Shown here: piece after piece, positions 1-9,277 of the stretch
How positions within the stretch are numbered: position 1 is the stretch's first letter
Layout: each line of letters opens with the position of its first letter
NCBI GenBank assembly: GCA_913045175.1
Contig: CAJWQG010000007.1
Location: 1-64,000 of the forward strand
Direction: 5' to 3'
From: an uncultured Gammaproteobacteria bacterium
GTDB lineage: Bacteria > Pseudomonadota > Gammaproteobacteria > Pseudomonadales > Azotimanducaceae
DNA: 64,000 nt
Notes under the pieces: generated by a model
What the model was told of the DNA's origin: nothing
Database searches by the model: none
The model's input: only the letters and a program-made list of their open reading frames with translations
Translations under genes and position numbers: made by a program

Positions 1-2
1 AC

Positions 3-152
3 CTTGATCAATCCACCTCTGAGCAAGTTTTTGAAATTTTAGTATCTGTAGCACGGCAGACCGGCTTATCAGCTGTTATTGCCACCCATAATCCACAACT
101 CGCTGCAAAAATGGATCGAACAGTTACTTTAAAAAATGGCATTCTGGAATGA
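3..152 (+). CDS. lolD: ABC transporter ATP-binding protein, LolD-like, 3' end only
   Basis: Only the last 49 codons are inside the window; the gene enters from the left edge. The visible part carries the D-loop and H-loop end of an ABC ATPase: L-D then T-S-E-Q, followed by the switch histidine in IATHNPQLA and then AAKMDRTVTL. The KMDR wording and the absence of any long tail resemble LolD, the ATPase that drives lipoprotein release from the inner membrane, more than LptB, which normally sits next to hpf. Its TGA overlaps the ATG of hpf, so the two genes are probably co-transcribed. Assignment to LolD rather than another small exporter ATPase is an inference from a short fragment. Confidence 0.6.
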   Translation, partial: LDQSTSEQVFEILVSVARQTGLSAVIATHNPQLAAKMDRTVTLKNGILE

Positions 153-451
153 ATGGCGTTATTCAATTGGTTGTAATGACTCATATAAACCAAGCCCTAA
201 AAAACTACGTCGAAACCAAGGCAGAACGCCTCGAACGTCATTTCGACCGAATTACAAATGTAAATGTAATCTTAAGCGTAGAGAAGCAGAGGCAAAAAGC
301 TGAATCCACGATAAGAATTAGAGGTGGAGAAGTATATGCGGATGCACAGGCAGATGATTTATATGCTGCGATCGATCTCATGGTGGATAAACTCGACCGA
401 CAACTCATCAAACAAAAAGAAAAATCTAAAGATAGAAAACAGCGTGGCTGA
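149..451 (+). CDS. hpf: ribosome hibernation promoting factor (short HPF / sigma-54 modulation family)
   Basis: A 100-residue protein of the HPF/RaiA family, which binds the 30S decoding region in stationary phase and promotes inactive 100S dimers. The family core is clear: VETKAERLERHFDRITNV, then VEKQRQKAE and a basic C-terminal tail after DKLDRQLIKQKEK. The length matches short HPF (about 95-105 residues) without the dimerisation domain of long HPF. I chose the ATG at 149 because the residues before the internal Met supply the first beta strand of the fold. It overlaps the upstream ABC-ATPase stop by four bases. rpoN, which often lies between an ABC-ATPase and hpf in this neighbourhood, is absent here. 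Confidence 0.93.
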   Translation: MNGVIQLVVMTHINQALKNYVETKAERLERHFDRITNVNVILSVEKQRQKAESTIRIRGGEVYADAQADDLYAAIDLMVDKLDRQLIKQKEKSKDRKQRG

Positions 452-564
452 ACTACCGCTAGTCTGTTAAATGGGCCCAAGTCTAGCAAAACTACTCTAT
501 CAACAGATATAATGAATCCAGATTTTTACCTGAAAACTCATTCACCAATGGACCTCGACTAACG

Positions 565-1044
565 ATGGACATTGAATCCATTCTAGTAGCAGAACGAACG
601 TTCGCCGACATAGAAACCACTAGTAAAAAGCGCGCAATCGAAAAAGCATCGGATCTAATCTCCAGCGTGGAATCTGGTTTCAACGCCCAACAACTCTACA
701 ACAACCTTATTGCCCGAGAGAAACTTGGGCCAACCGCGATAGGCAACGGAATCGCGATACCACACTGTCGCATTGCATGTTCCAGCACTATAGGAAGTCT
801 TTTTCGCTTGTCCAGCGGAATTGATTTTGGTGCCCTCGATGACCTTCCCGTCAGAATCATGTTCGTATTGCTGGTTCCGCAACATGAGACCGCCGATCAC
901 CTGCGGACCCTGGCGATGCTTGCGAGGAAATTTGAATCTGAGATGTATCGAAACGGACTCCTTGAAGCCCAAGACAGTCGCGAGCTTTTTGAAATGGCTC
1001 TCGTCGACAACGAGGAAATGCTCCATCCCAACGTGGCAAGCTAG
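565..1044 (+). CDS. ptsN: nitrogen-regulatory PTS enzyme IIA (EIIA-Ntr)
   Basis: A 159-residue EIIA of the fructose/mannitol fold, the last phosphoacceptor of the nitrogen PTS, which regulates potassium transport, phosphate sensing and envelope stress rather than moving sugar. The phosphorylated histidine is His67 in GIAIPHCRI, the expected motif of the family. The length fits EIIA-Ntr (150-165 residues) with no fused EIIB or EIIC. A 113-bp gap after hpf holds no other gene. rapZ and the NPr gene follow directly, the usual PTS-Ntr cluster. The EI-Ntr gene ptsP is not in the window. Confidence 0.95.
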   Translation: MDIESILVAERTFADIETTSKKRAIEKASDLISSVESGFNAQQLYNNLIAREKLGPTAIGNGIAIPHCRIACSSTIGSLFRLSSGIDFGALDDLPVRIMFVLLVPQHETADHLRTLAMLARKFESEMYRNGLLEAQDSRELFEMALVDNEEMLHPNVAS

Positions 1045-1113
1045 TTTCTCGCAAATATGACTTTCCGAAGGAAATAGTATAGAAAATAGCTTTAGGCAGC
1101 TAAGGCTTGAGAT

Positions 1114-1920
1114 TTGATTTCTCTAATCGTCATCAGTGGGCGTTCCGATTCGGGTAAAAGTACCGCGCTACATGTATTAGAGGACATCGGGTTTTACTGC
1201 ATAGACAACCTGCCCGTGACCCTACTGCCCCCGTTGATTGAGCGGCTCTCGGTACAGCCTCACGTAGCAGTCAGCATTGACGCGAGGAATATCGCAGAAG
1301 ATCTTTCACAGTTTCCAGAAATCCTGAAGGACTTCGATCCACTGAACGTCCAGACGAAGGTCGTCTATTTAGATTCCAGCAGCGCCGCGCTTGTAAAAAG
1401 ATTCAGCGAAACCAGGCGAAAACATCCCCTAAGTAACGAAGACCGTGATCTGCGCGAAGCATTAGAATATGAATCTGAATTGCTCGAACCAATCTCAGAC
1501 CTTGCAGACCTGTCAACAGATACAACGTCCCTTTCGATTCATGAATTGAGAGACCTCGTTCGTGCAAGGGTCGCTAACATAAGCCATGAGCTTGCCCTTT
1601 TGTTCCAATCTTTTGCATTCAAGAATAGCGTACCAGTCGACGCTGATCTGGTCTTCGATGTACGGTGCTTACCTAACCCTCATTGGAAACAAAACTTGCG
1701 GAACCTTACCGGCCAGGATGAAGCGGTACGAAGCTTCCTTGAGGATCAACCAGACGCGATCGCAATGAAAAACGATATTCTTAACTACTTGGAGATCTGG
1801 CTGCCCAAGTTTGAGGCAAACAATCGAAGTTATATCACCGTTGCGATAGGCTGCACTGGCGGCCAACATCGATCAGTTTATCTGGCGAGCAAACTCTATA
1901 CGCATTTCCAGGACCGCTAG
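1114..1920 (+). CDS. rapZ: RNase adapter protein RapZ
   Basis: A 268-residue P-loop protein of the RapZ/YvcJ family. In enterobacteria RapZ binds glucosamine-6-phosphate and presents the small RNA GlmZ to RNase E, controlling glmS. Visible marks are the Walker A GRSDSGKST at 9-17, the family phrase GFYCIDNLP, and the C-terminal GCTGGQHRSVYLA that belongs to the RNA-binding and sensing domain. The start is a TTG at 1114; no ATG fits because the Walker A begins only eight residues in. The fourth P-loop residue is Asp where Gly is usual, but the GxxxxGKS frame is kept. It lies between ptsN and npr as in related genomes. Confidence 0.93.
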   Translation: MISLIVISGRSDSGKSTALHVLEDIGFYCIDNLPVTLLPPLIERLSVQPHVAVSIDARNIAEDLSQFPEILKDFDPLNVQTKVVYLDSSSAALVKRFSETRRKHPLSNEDRDLREALEYESELLEPISDLADLSTDTTSLSIHELRDLVRARVANISHELALLFQSFAFKNSVPVDADLVFDVRCLPNPHWKQNLRNLTGQDEAVRSFLEDQPDAIAMKNDILNYLEIWLPKFEANNRSYITVAIGCTGGQHRSVYLASKLYTHFQDR

Positions 1921-1961
1921 AAGAACGTGCAAATAAGACACCGCGAACTCCCCAAAACCGA

Positions 1962-2231
1962 ATGATTTCTGAGAAAGTCCTTATTCAAAATAAACTCGGG
2001 TTGCACGCGAGGGCTGCGTCCGTGTTCGTCAAGAAGGCGACCGAGTTTTCATCAACAATAACTGTCAGAAATCTTGAAAAATCAAGCAACGGAAAGAGCA
2101 TCATGTCCATGATGTTACTTGAGGCATCTTGCGGTACCGAAATTGAGCTACAAGCCGAAGGTGACGACGAGCAGCTCGCTATCGACGCGCTGACTGAGCT
2201 CATTGCACAACGATTTGGTGAAGAAGAATGA
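1962..2231 (+). CDS. ptsO: phosphocarrier protein NPr of the nitrogen PTS
   Basis: An 89-residue HPr-like phosphocarrier that passes phosphate from EI-Ntr to EIIA-Ntr. His15 in LGLHARA is the phosphorylated residue. Ser46 in NGKSIMSMM is the position that HPr kinase targets in Gram-positives and that is conserved as Ser here. The length is right for NPr. Its TGA overlaps the ATG of darP (ATGA), so translation is probably coupled. NPr rather than sugar-PTS HPr is inferred from the neighbours ptsN and rapZ. Confidence 0.93.
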   Translation: MISEKVLIQNKLGLHARAASVFVKKATEFSSTITVRNLEKSSNGKSIMSMMLLEASCGTEIELQAEGDDEQLAIDALTELIAQRFGEEE

Positions 2232-2734
2232 CAGACCATTCTGACGACCTGGAACCAACCGCACCAGAAGACACAAGTAAGTCACAGCGAAAACGCGAAC
2301 TACATGACCTAAGAGAAATCGCGGAACAGCTTCTCAGCTTATCGGCTGAGAAGGTTCATGACCTGGCAATCCCAGACATATCTGACGCTATCCTGGAAGG
2401 AAAACGAATCACAAAGGGAAATGCGCGAAAGCGGCACATTCAATATATCGCCAAGCTGATACGAAACAGGGATCCTGAAGAAATAAGCGACCTGACAAAT
2501 TTATTTGATCCCCAGAGCATTAGAAAGGAGCACAAAAGACTAGAACGTTGGCGAAGTGGGTTACTTACGGATCAGGGGCAGACCTTTGCAGCAATTGTAG
2601 AAGAACATCCTGTTGTCGACCGGCAACACTTACAGCAACTAGTCCGCAGGGCCAAAGCTGAACACCAAGAGGAAGAAAACAGTGCCAGCTATAGAAAACT
2701 ATTCCAGTTCCTCCGTGGCCTCACCCGCCACTGA
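2228..2734 (+). CDS. darP: ribosome biogenesis factor DarP (DUF615, YjgA family)
   Basis: A 168-residue, highly charged helical protein of the DUF615 family. E. coli DarP (YjgA) associates with late 50S precursors and helps shape the peptidyl-transferase centre. Family signs are KSQRKRELHDLREIAEQL near the start, then IRNRDPEEI and a C-terminal LRRAKAE-like helix followed by RKLFQFLRGL. The ATG overlaps the npr stop. The 3' end overlaps the 3' end of yhdP on the opposite strand by 36 bp, a tight convergent arrangement. In Pseudomonas the yjgA homologue neighbours tldD, which is not found here. Confidence 0.9.
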   Translation: MTDHSDDLEPTAPEDTSKSQRKRELHDLREIAEQLLSLSAEKVHDLAIPDISDAILEGKRITKGNARKRHIQYIAKLIRNRDPEEISDLTNLFDPQSIRKEHKRLERWRSGLLTDQGQTFAAIVEEHPVVDRQHLQQLVRRAKAEHQEEENSASYRKLFQFLRGLTRH

Positions 2735-5700
2735 CACATCTGTGGGGACATCGATGAACGGATCACCTTTTCCCTCCTCTGAGGGCGATTCATCCACTGC
2801 TGTTTCACGAACGCTGTCGTCAAACAACGAGTACCAGACTACCTGAGGGTCTTCAATAGTGCCCCTAACCTTGTATTTCGCACTGCTGAATTGATCGATT
2901 TTCGGCCCCAAAACCTTCTGCGCAATCATCACGGCAGCACCTACCAACGGACCCGTTACAATGGCGCTGTACGCAGCGTACCAGGGAAGGTTCCTACTCA
3001 CCGGCAGCGTTGCAATAAGGTCATTGTCCAGCGCTCTGGTCTCAAGGTTAACGGTTCCAGCAATCTTGAAATTGCTGCTCGACCCTTCGATCACGATAGG
3101 ATCAAGAATATCTATCATGCCTTTGTTGTAGGATGTTGAACCGCTTATCTTGTTGAAGCTCCAACCTTTATCAACTACATCAGAGAAATCAAAACTTAAC
3201 CTTCTTGCAATCTGAGCAAAGTCAAAGATGCCCAGCAGTTTTAAGGCTCCCGTACCTGTCTCTGCCTGTATGAAACGACCTTTACCGCTCAGTAACTGAA
3301 TGTCACCGGCAATCAGATCCATATCGATTGCAGCAGGCGTCCCCTCCCAACCAAAATTGGCCGCTAGGTTGAAATCACTACCTTCAATACTGGAAGCATA
3401 GCCCCACTCGCGCAGCGCAGTACCAAGATCGCTAACGTTTACATTGCCAGAAAAAGTTGAACTATGAAGCTCATCGTATCGCCAATCGAGCTGAGCACGT
3501 TCCAGAGATATTCCTTTAACCTCCGCTGAAAGATTCACCATACTTGCACCTTGCTCATTTGGTCTCAACTGGAATGACCAGCTGCCATAATCCTCTTCTC
3601 CATACATGAGCTCCTTGGTCGAAAAATCGATGTCCCCAAGCTCCTGAGGAAGCACCTCAGCCATTGGGTCGAAAGACTCAGCTTCATCTACTGGGAATCT
3701 CAGGTAATCAAGCTTTACTACCAGTGGCTTTTCGTCGTCATCTTCTATGATCACTTCGCCAGTCAATACCTCGTTTACTAACACAACGTTCCATGCATCT
3801 GATGATCGAGTGATGTTCGCGCGAACACTCTCAAGGAGAAGTGAATAAAGATTCAATTCTCCAATGTCCAGCACAATCGACTCAACATTCTGCGCCAGCT
3901 CCGACTCAAGAGACACATCGGAAATGGCTTCCATATCAAGAAAGAACTGGTCCCACTCTTCATAATCAGACTTCGAGAAGGAGCCGGTGACTCGAACAGC
4001 ATCGTATTGAGGCCGACCAGGAGCATTAGGACCCAAATGGACGACACCACCTCGAACTAAACCGCCGTGAACCAACAACGATGCCTGTGCGGTGCCTAAC
4101 GCCAGATCGATTTGGAATCCGGGTTGCAGAAACTCCTGTCGATAGTAAAGAAGTCGTTCTTCTTCGGCGCCTTTACCAATCGGATACGGCATATCTATCG
4201 AGACACCTGCCAGGTCTGAAGTCGCCTGGACGTAACTGGGCTCGGCGTCTTCTCCAAATGGAATATGTACCGACGTGTCGTAAGAAGATTTCCCTGTCAT
4301 TCGACTAAGCAGACTCTGGCCCGACCAGCTGTAAATATCGGATGCGTCCACTTCGCCTATTACATTGATGATTATCTCTCCCGAATCCCGACTTAGCTCG
4401 CTGCCAATAAACCCTGAAACCTCCTGCCGGAACAAGACTCCCGTATACTGCTCAGAAGTAAGGCCGGACGAATTTTCGTACCGGATCGTCCCCTCCAGAT
4501 TCGCAACCTCCAGATCGTACTCTGGAAACTGAATATCATTGTTGTTGAGTGTTACGTGCACATCACTGGATACTTCGCGATCTGTATCACCCAAGGGGAT
4601 ATCCAGCTTTAACCTACCGGTGATTCCTCCGGTCCCAGACCAATTTCGTGCGACGTTCGAGATTTGTTCAGCTATAGGCGTGTCGTTTAGAACTTTGATC
4701 CCATCGACCAGAGGGCCTCGAACATCAGCGATCACTGATACAGTTTCCGCTACCCCGCTATAGGGTATTGGAATACTGACTCGCACATTGGATACATCGC
4801 TTTCGAGCACCCGTGCATTACCACGATCAGAATAGACACCAGCGTTATTCAGATAGATTGTCGAATCCAGATGGGATAGCACCGGCCAATCAGGATGATA
4901 GGCGAGAATCGCATCATCTACTCTAAAGTAGGTTTCAAACACCTTTCTAATCTTCGGTGAGCCTCTGAATAGTGAACCGTGGAACAACAATCCAGTTTCC
5001 TGCGCATCACCTCCCTTAACGGATGTATCCAACCAACTCAATAATTGTGGGGATAGGGTATTGGGTAAGTAGCGATGAGCATCTAAGAGATCACCGTCAT
5101 TGATGCCGATCGCCAGTCCCCAGGTATGTTGTTCTCGGCCAGTAGGCAGGTTGACCTGCAGTTTTCCATATGCCGCCAGGTCACCATAAAGAAGCTCAAT
5201 CAATCCACTACTAAACCGAAAAGCGGATCCATCGTACCGGTAGTTGATTCGTCCCCGCGCTGAACTAAACGGCCAGGAGCGCTTGAACATTGATTCGAAA
5301 TGCATATTGAACTGATCGTTGTCGATATCGATATAACCGCTGTCCATACCGATTGAAATCAGGCCATTTAACTGGTCTATCGCCGGAGAACCGAGATACG
5401 CATTGACCCTGGCACCATCCAGCAAACTAACGAAACGAAAATCCTTAAGCTCACTGTCGACCTCTGCGTAAACGACAGTTTCCTTAAGCAAACCTCTTGG
5501 TGATATCGAGTTTAGAACGCTTAGCATGTTCCGAGGTGTAACAGATGGTCCCAGAGAGCTAATGGAACTTGAGATTCCCTGAAGATCCAGCGTTGGCACA
5601 ATGAGTCCATAAAAACGAAGATCATTTGAAATCACCCCGTGCAACCCCTCTATATGAATCTCCTTATCTCCAAGCACTATGTTTGCCCGCTTACCAAAGA

Positions 5701-6610
5701 CATCGTAGTGATCACCAAAGCCTTCCAGACCGAAAAGCAGAGTACCCCTAACAGCAAGATTCTCTTCATCAGGCCTCTCAAGTGTGGCGCCCACGTCAAT
5801 CTCGCTGGTTACCATTGTATGACCAGCATTAACGGACAACCAGAACTCACCATTAATTGAAATATCCGAAAATCGTTCGAACGCGCCCAGCCCATGTAGA
5901 AAATCTTCCAACCGAACGCCCGATACCTCTGTATAGAACTCTCCCTGGAAGTCGTCGTTTCTCGGATCCCCAACGTAATTGCCGAGAACACGCATATTGC
6001 TTGCTTCTTGCGTATCCTCCCTGACAAGTCGAAGAGGCAATGAAAAGCTTTTCTGGCCATGACCCGCTAACAACTGAATCTGATCTCGATCAGCACTGAC
6101 AGCATATTCCCCGCGGATACCTTTCAGAGAAATATTCAGCGATTCGATTGAAGCAATACTCAAATGTGGCAAGGAATCAAAAAGGAAATCCAAATTCACT
6201 GGTTGCGATGACTCAGGAAATCCTACAAGTTGCCAGTTCCTTGGGTCGCGCTCCTCCAACTCTGCTTCAAGATTCCCAAACTCAACAGTCGTAATTACCA
6301 GACTTCGCTCGATCAAACTGCGGATAGCATCTATCTGCATGGTAACCTGGTCTGCAGATACAGATGAACCGAGTGAAACATCGCGAACGGTAAGACGTGG
6401 ATCGAAATAGCTCCAATCACCTTCAACACTTCCTATTGCTACAGGTACCCCGAGTATCCCTTCAAGCCATTGGGCAAAATTATCGCTATATGGATCACTA
6501 ACACTGACCAGAATTCGACCAACGCTAACGTACAAAGCTGCAGTAATAAGCAGAACCAGCATCAGGAACTGAATACTGTGAGCAATATACTTAGCCGGTA
6601 GCCGAACCAT
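2699..6610 (-). CDS. yhdP: AsmA-like envelope lipid-transport protein YhdP
   Basis: A 1303-residue protein of the YhdP family (DUF3971 with an AsmA-like C-terminal region). YhdP, with TamB and YdbH, forms long hydrophobic-groove bridges that carry phospholipids to the outer membrane. One N-terminal transmembrane helix is visible (about residues 12-33), followed by the family-typical GRILVSVSDPYSDNFAQWLE and then many beta-rich stretches. The C-terminal AsmA part contains the GKGRF, GIFDFAQIARRLSFDF and NLPWYAAYSA phrases common in this family. Length is normal (about 1250-1300). It follows rng by 12 bp at the end of the mreBCD-maf-rng run. Confidence 0.93.
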   Translation of the reverse strand: MVRLPAKYIAHSIQFLMLVLLITAALYVSVGRILVSVSDPYSDNFAQWLEGILGVPVAIGSVEGDWSYFDPRLTVRDVSLGSSVSADQVTMQIDAIRSLIERSLVITTVEFGNLEAELEERDPRNWQLVGFPESSQPVNLDFLFDSLPHLSIASIESLNISLKGIRGEYAVSADRDQIQLLAGHGQKSFSLPLRLVREDTQEASNMRVLGNYVGDPRNDDFQGEFYTEVSGVRLEDFLHGLGAFERFSDISINGEFWLSVNAGHTMVTSEIDVGATLERPDEENLAVRGTLLFGLEGFGDHYDVFGKRANIVLGDKEIHIEGLHGVISNDLRFYGLIVPTLDLQGISSSISSLGPSVTPRNMLSVLNSISPRGLLKETVVYAEVDSELKDFRFVSLLDGARVNAYLGSPAIDQLNGLISIGMDSGYIDIDNDQFNMHFESMFKRSWPFSSARGRINYRYDGSAFRFSSGLIELLYGDLAAYGKLQVNLPTGREQHTWGLAIGINDGDLLDAHRYLPNTLSPQLLSWLDTSVKGGDAQETGLLFHGSLFRGSPKIRKVFETYFRVDDAILAYHPDWPVLSHLDSTIYLNNAGVYSDRGNARVLESDVSNVRVSIPIPYSGVAETVSVIADVRGPLVDGIKVLNDTPIAEQISNVARNWSGTGGITGRLKLDIPLGDTDREVSSDVHVTLNNNDIQFPEYDLEVANLEGTIRYENSSGLTSEQYTGVLFRQEVSGFIGSELSRDSGEIIINVIGEVDASDIYSWSGQSLLSRMTGKSSYDTSVHIPFGEDAEPSYVQATSDLAGVSIDMPYPIGKGAEEERLLYYRQEFLQPGFQIDLALGTAQASLLVHGGLVRGGVVHLGPNAPGRPQYDAVRVTGSFSKSDYEEWDQFFLDMEAISDVSLESELAQNVESIVLDIGELNLYSLLLESVRANITRSSDAWNVVLVNEVLTGEVIIEDDDEKPLVVKLDYLRFPVDEAESFDPMAEVLPQELGDIDFSTKELMYGEEDYGSWSFQLRPNEQGASMVNLSAEVKGISLERAQLDWRYDELHSSTFSGNVNVSDLGTALREWGYASSIEGSDFNLAANFGWEGTPAAIDMDLIAGDIQLLSGKGRFIQAETGTGALKLLGIFDFAQIARRLSFDFSDVVDKGWSFNKISGSTSYNKGMIDILDPIVIEGSSSNFKIAGTVNLETRALDNDLIATLPVSRNLPWYAAYSAIVTGPLVGAAVMIAQKVLGPKIDQFSSAKYKVRGTIEDPQVVWYSLFDDSVRETAVDESPSEEGKGDPFIDVPTDVSVAGEATEELE

Positions 6611-6622
6611 AGTTGTTACCTG

Positions 6623-8095
6623 TTAAGTGACCACTTCGACAACATCGAACTGCTCCTGACTGTAACTCGCCTCGACCTGGAATCTAATTTCCACCCCGAG
6701 CGCATTGGATAACTCTGACACGCAATCGGCATCTTCATCCAGGAGTCGATCAATAACAGATTGCGACGCCATTACGAGACACGCATTTCTATTTCGTCTA
6801 ACCTGACGTTGAATTTCCTTAAATATTTCAAGACAGACCGACTCGGCCGTCTTAATAAACCCTCTACCACTGCAATAGCCACATGGTTCACACATCATTC
6901 TGAGTAAACTTTCATGAGTCCGCTTTCGCGTCATCTCGACAAGACCTAACTCGGAGATCTGAGTAATTTTCCACTTAACCCGGTCTGCTTGCTGCCCTTT
7001 CTCCAAGATTCGAAGCACTTGTCGTTTATGCTCCTCATCTTCCATATCGATAAAATCGATAATCACAATCCCACCCATGTTCCTCAGTCGCAATTGACGG
7101 GGAATGGTTGCAGCGGCCTCGAGGTTTGTCCTGTAAATGGTATCTTCAAGATCCTTTCTGCCTACAAATGCGCCGGTGTTTACATCGACCGTGGTCATGG
7201 CTTCAGTCTGGTCAATAATCAGATATCCACCAGATTTCAGGGACACTCGTTGTTCAAGTGCGGCATCTATCTGATCTTCCAGATTATGGGCGTCAAACAA
7301 GGGGACGTCAGCGCCGCCCATTTCAAGATTCTCTGACTTGTCTGGAATAAAGTCATCAAGAAATCGCATCAAGGATGCGATCGTTTCCTTTTTATCGACC
7401 ACGATTCGCGAGGTTTTTTGGTTGATTATGTCGCGCATAACCCGGAGAGGTAGGGGTAAATCTTCATAGATGACTGCCGGGGACTTCGCATTCTGGTTGT
7501 CATTCAATATCTGTTCCCATCTTTTACGAAGCAGCGCCGCGTCCCTATATATTTCCTCAACGACCATTTCCTCCGCCGCCGTACGAACAATAAATCCGTC
7601 TTCAGTATTTTGAATCCCGGATACTGCAGCTTTTAACCTCTCTCGCTCGTCCTCATCTTCAATACGTTGAGATATGCCCACATGATTGGACCCTGGTAGA
7701 TAGACCAGATATCTGGACACCAGGGAGATACTCGTTGTGATACGCGCACCTTTCGTACCAATGGGTTCTTTGGTTACCTGCACCAGGAGTTCCTGTCCGT
7801 CATGAATAAGGTCCGTTATCGGAGGAAATTTATAGTCAGAACCCCTCTCCGAGATCATCGCCCCGTGGGAATCAATAAGGTCCGATACATGCATAAAGGC
7901 GGCTCTTTCCTGGCCGATATCGACAAATGCACTCTGCATGCCTGGAAGTATCCTAATGACCTTTCCCCGATAGATGTTTCCAACAGTTCCTGGACTATGG
8001 GTTCGTTCTATAAAGATCTCCTGTAAAAGCCCCTGCTCAACTACCGCCACGCGGCTCTCATGTTGAGATACGTTTATTACTATTTCTTCTGCCAT
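6623..8095 (-). CDS. rng: ribonuclease G
   Basis: A 490-residue endoribonuclease of the RNase E/G family that matures the 16S rRNA 5' end and starts decay of some mRNAs. The S1 domain begins at IYRGKVIRILPGMQSAFVDIG (split by my count near residues 41-61). The two catalytic aspartates are Asp304 in TTVDVNTG and Asp347 in IVIIDFIDM, matching the RNase E pair. A cysteine-rich link (CEPCGYCSGRG) follows near 418. The protein lacks the long C-terminal scaffold of RNase E, so RNase G is the better call. It lies between maf and yhdP in the same orientation, the usual order. Confidence 0.95.
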   Translation of the reverse strand: MAEEIVINVSQHESRVAVVEQGLLQEIFIERTHSPGTVGNIYRGKVIRILPGMQSAFVDIGQERAAFMHVSDLIDSHGAMISERGSDYKFPPITDLIHDGQELLVQVTKEPIGTKGARITTSISLVSRYLVYLPGSNHVGISQRIEDEDERERLKAAVSGIQNTEDGFIVRTAAEEMVVEEIYRDAALLRKRWEQILNDNQNAKSPAVIYEDLPLPLRVMRDIINQKTSRIVVDKKETIASLMRFLDDFIPDKSENLEMGGADVPLFDAHNLEDQIDAALEQRVSLKSGGYLIIDQTEAMTTVDVNTGAFVGRKDLEDTIYRTNLEAAATIPRQLRLRNMGGIVIIDFIDMEDEEHKRQVLRILEKGQQADRVKWKITQISELGLVEMTRKRTHESLLRMMCEPCGYCSGRGFIKTAESVCLEIFKEIQRQVRRNRNACLVMASQSVIDRLLDEDADCVSELSNALGVEIRFQVEASYSQEQFDVVEVVT

Positions 8096-8112
8096 TTATT
8101 TCCTGTCCTACC

Positions 8113-8688
8113 CTATGTCAGGCAATCAATATCAAACTGGTTAAGAGCCCTTGCAGTCTCCATAAGCGGCAGGCCAACAACATTGCTGTAGCTGCCCTCG
8201 ATACCACTCACAAAAACAGCTCCCTTACCCTGTATGCCATAAGATCCAGCCTTATCCGCTGGCTCTCCGGTCATCCAGTAGGCTTCAATCTCTTTACGAC
8301 TTAATGTTCTGAATCGAACCTTGGTATCCACAACAAAGTGATGCGCATTCTTTTCACGTGAAACTGCGACACCCGTCAAAACCCAGTGGCTTCGTCCTGA
8401 TAAGCTGAGAAGCATTGCGAGCCCCTCCTCGCGGCACTTTGGTTTGCCAAGAATGTCATCTTCAACTACTACAATCGTATCCGCGGACACAACCACCGCT
8501 GGTGACGCTAACCGCTCCCCAACATCATAATTTTTCTCCAATGCAAGCCGTTGGACAAAACCCCGAGGTGCCTCTCCGGGCAATCTGGATTCATCAATGT
8601 CTGGTATAACCACGGAAAATGACAGATCAAGCTGGCGAAGCAAGTCTGCTCGACGTGGGGAGGCAGATGCGAGGACGAGTTCAGTCAT
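8113..8688 (-). CDS. maf: Maf-type nucleoside triphosphate pyrophosphatase
   Basis: A 191-residue protein of the Maf/HAM1-like family, which hydrolyses (d)TTP, UTP or modified nucleotides to monophosphates and is linked to septum control. The N-terminal LVLASASPRRADLLRQL is the Maf signature, and the later SADTIVVVEDDILGKP and GSYGIQGKGAVFV stretches are also typical. The QGKGA and DTIV wording fits the dTTP/UTP-hydrolysing YhdE subgroup, as does its place beside mreD and rng. Substrate choice is inferred from the neighbourhood. Confidence 0.93.
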   Translation of the reverse strand: MTELVLASASPRRADLLRQLDLSFSVVIPDIDESRLPGEAPRGFVQRLALEKNYDVGERLASPAVVVSADTIVVVEDDILGKPKCREEGLAMLLSLSGRSHWVLTGVAVSREKNAHHFVVDTKVRFRTLSRKEIEAYWMTGEPADKAGSYGIQGKGAVFVSGIEGSYSNVVGLPLMETARALNQFDIDCLT

Positions 8689-8767
8689 CGTTCTGCGTGT
8701 TCAGATCAAACATCGGGAGTCCCTCTCGAAGGTGATCTGGATCCGCTTTACAGGAGGCTAGGTTCCT

Positions 8768-9277
8768 TCAGGTAACATTGAAACTCCTTCGCATGAACCT
8801 CAACAACAAAAACACCCAAGGCCACACGAGTGCACTAATTACAGACGGGAGGAAATACCACATAGTCCAATCTGCTATTCCTGCAATACTTTCTATCCAG
8901 AAGTTAATTAACTGATTCAAACCGACGATCGCAAATATCACCAAACTTTGTTGCCATATCGCGAACATGCGCAGACGTTGGTAACGGGTATAGGCAACAT
9001 AGGCGACGATCATGTACGCGATGGCATGCTGACCTAATAGGCTTCCTAACAGGACATCCATCACCAGACCGACGGTCCAGGCGACCACAATGCCAACTCT
9101 GTTTGGCAAAGCAATCACCCAATAAACTAAAACTAGCGTGACCCACTCGGGTCTTAAGTAACCAAGTTCTAAAGAAATAGATGCCGGCAGGCTAACTACT
9201 GCCAGAGACATTGCTGCAAAAAAGGTCAATCCGATTATCCATAGACCATTCATGCGCGCGTTAACCACCATGTCCAT
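8768..9277 (-). CDS. mreD: rod shape-determining protein MreD
   Basis: A 169-residue integral membrane protein, the small membrane partner of MreB-MreC in the elongasome. Five to six hydrophobic segments are visible, with the family phrase RPEWVTLVLVYWVIALP and then GLVMDVLLGSLLGQHA. The reading frame stays open upstream into mreC. I chose the ATG at 9277 because AAAGAGG sits at a good distance before it and it overlaps the mreC stop by 17 bp; a longer frame to 9358 would overlap mreC by almost 100 bp. Family length is about 160-170, which agrees. Confidence 0.9.
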   Translation of the reverse strand: MDMVVNARMNGLWIIGLTFFAAMSLAVVSLPASISLELGYLRPEWVTLVLVYWVIALPNRVGIVVAWTVGLVMDVLLGSLLGQHAIAYMIVAYVAYTRYQRLRMFAIWQQSLVIFAIVGLNQLINFWIESIAGIADWTMWYFLPSVISALVWPWVFLLLRFMRRSFNVT

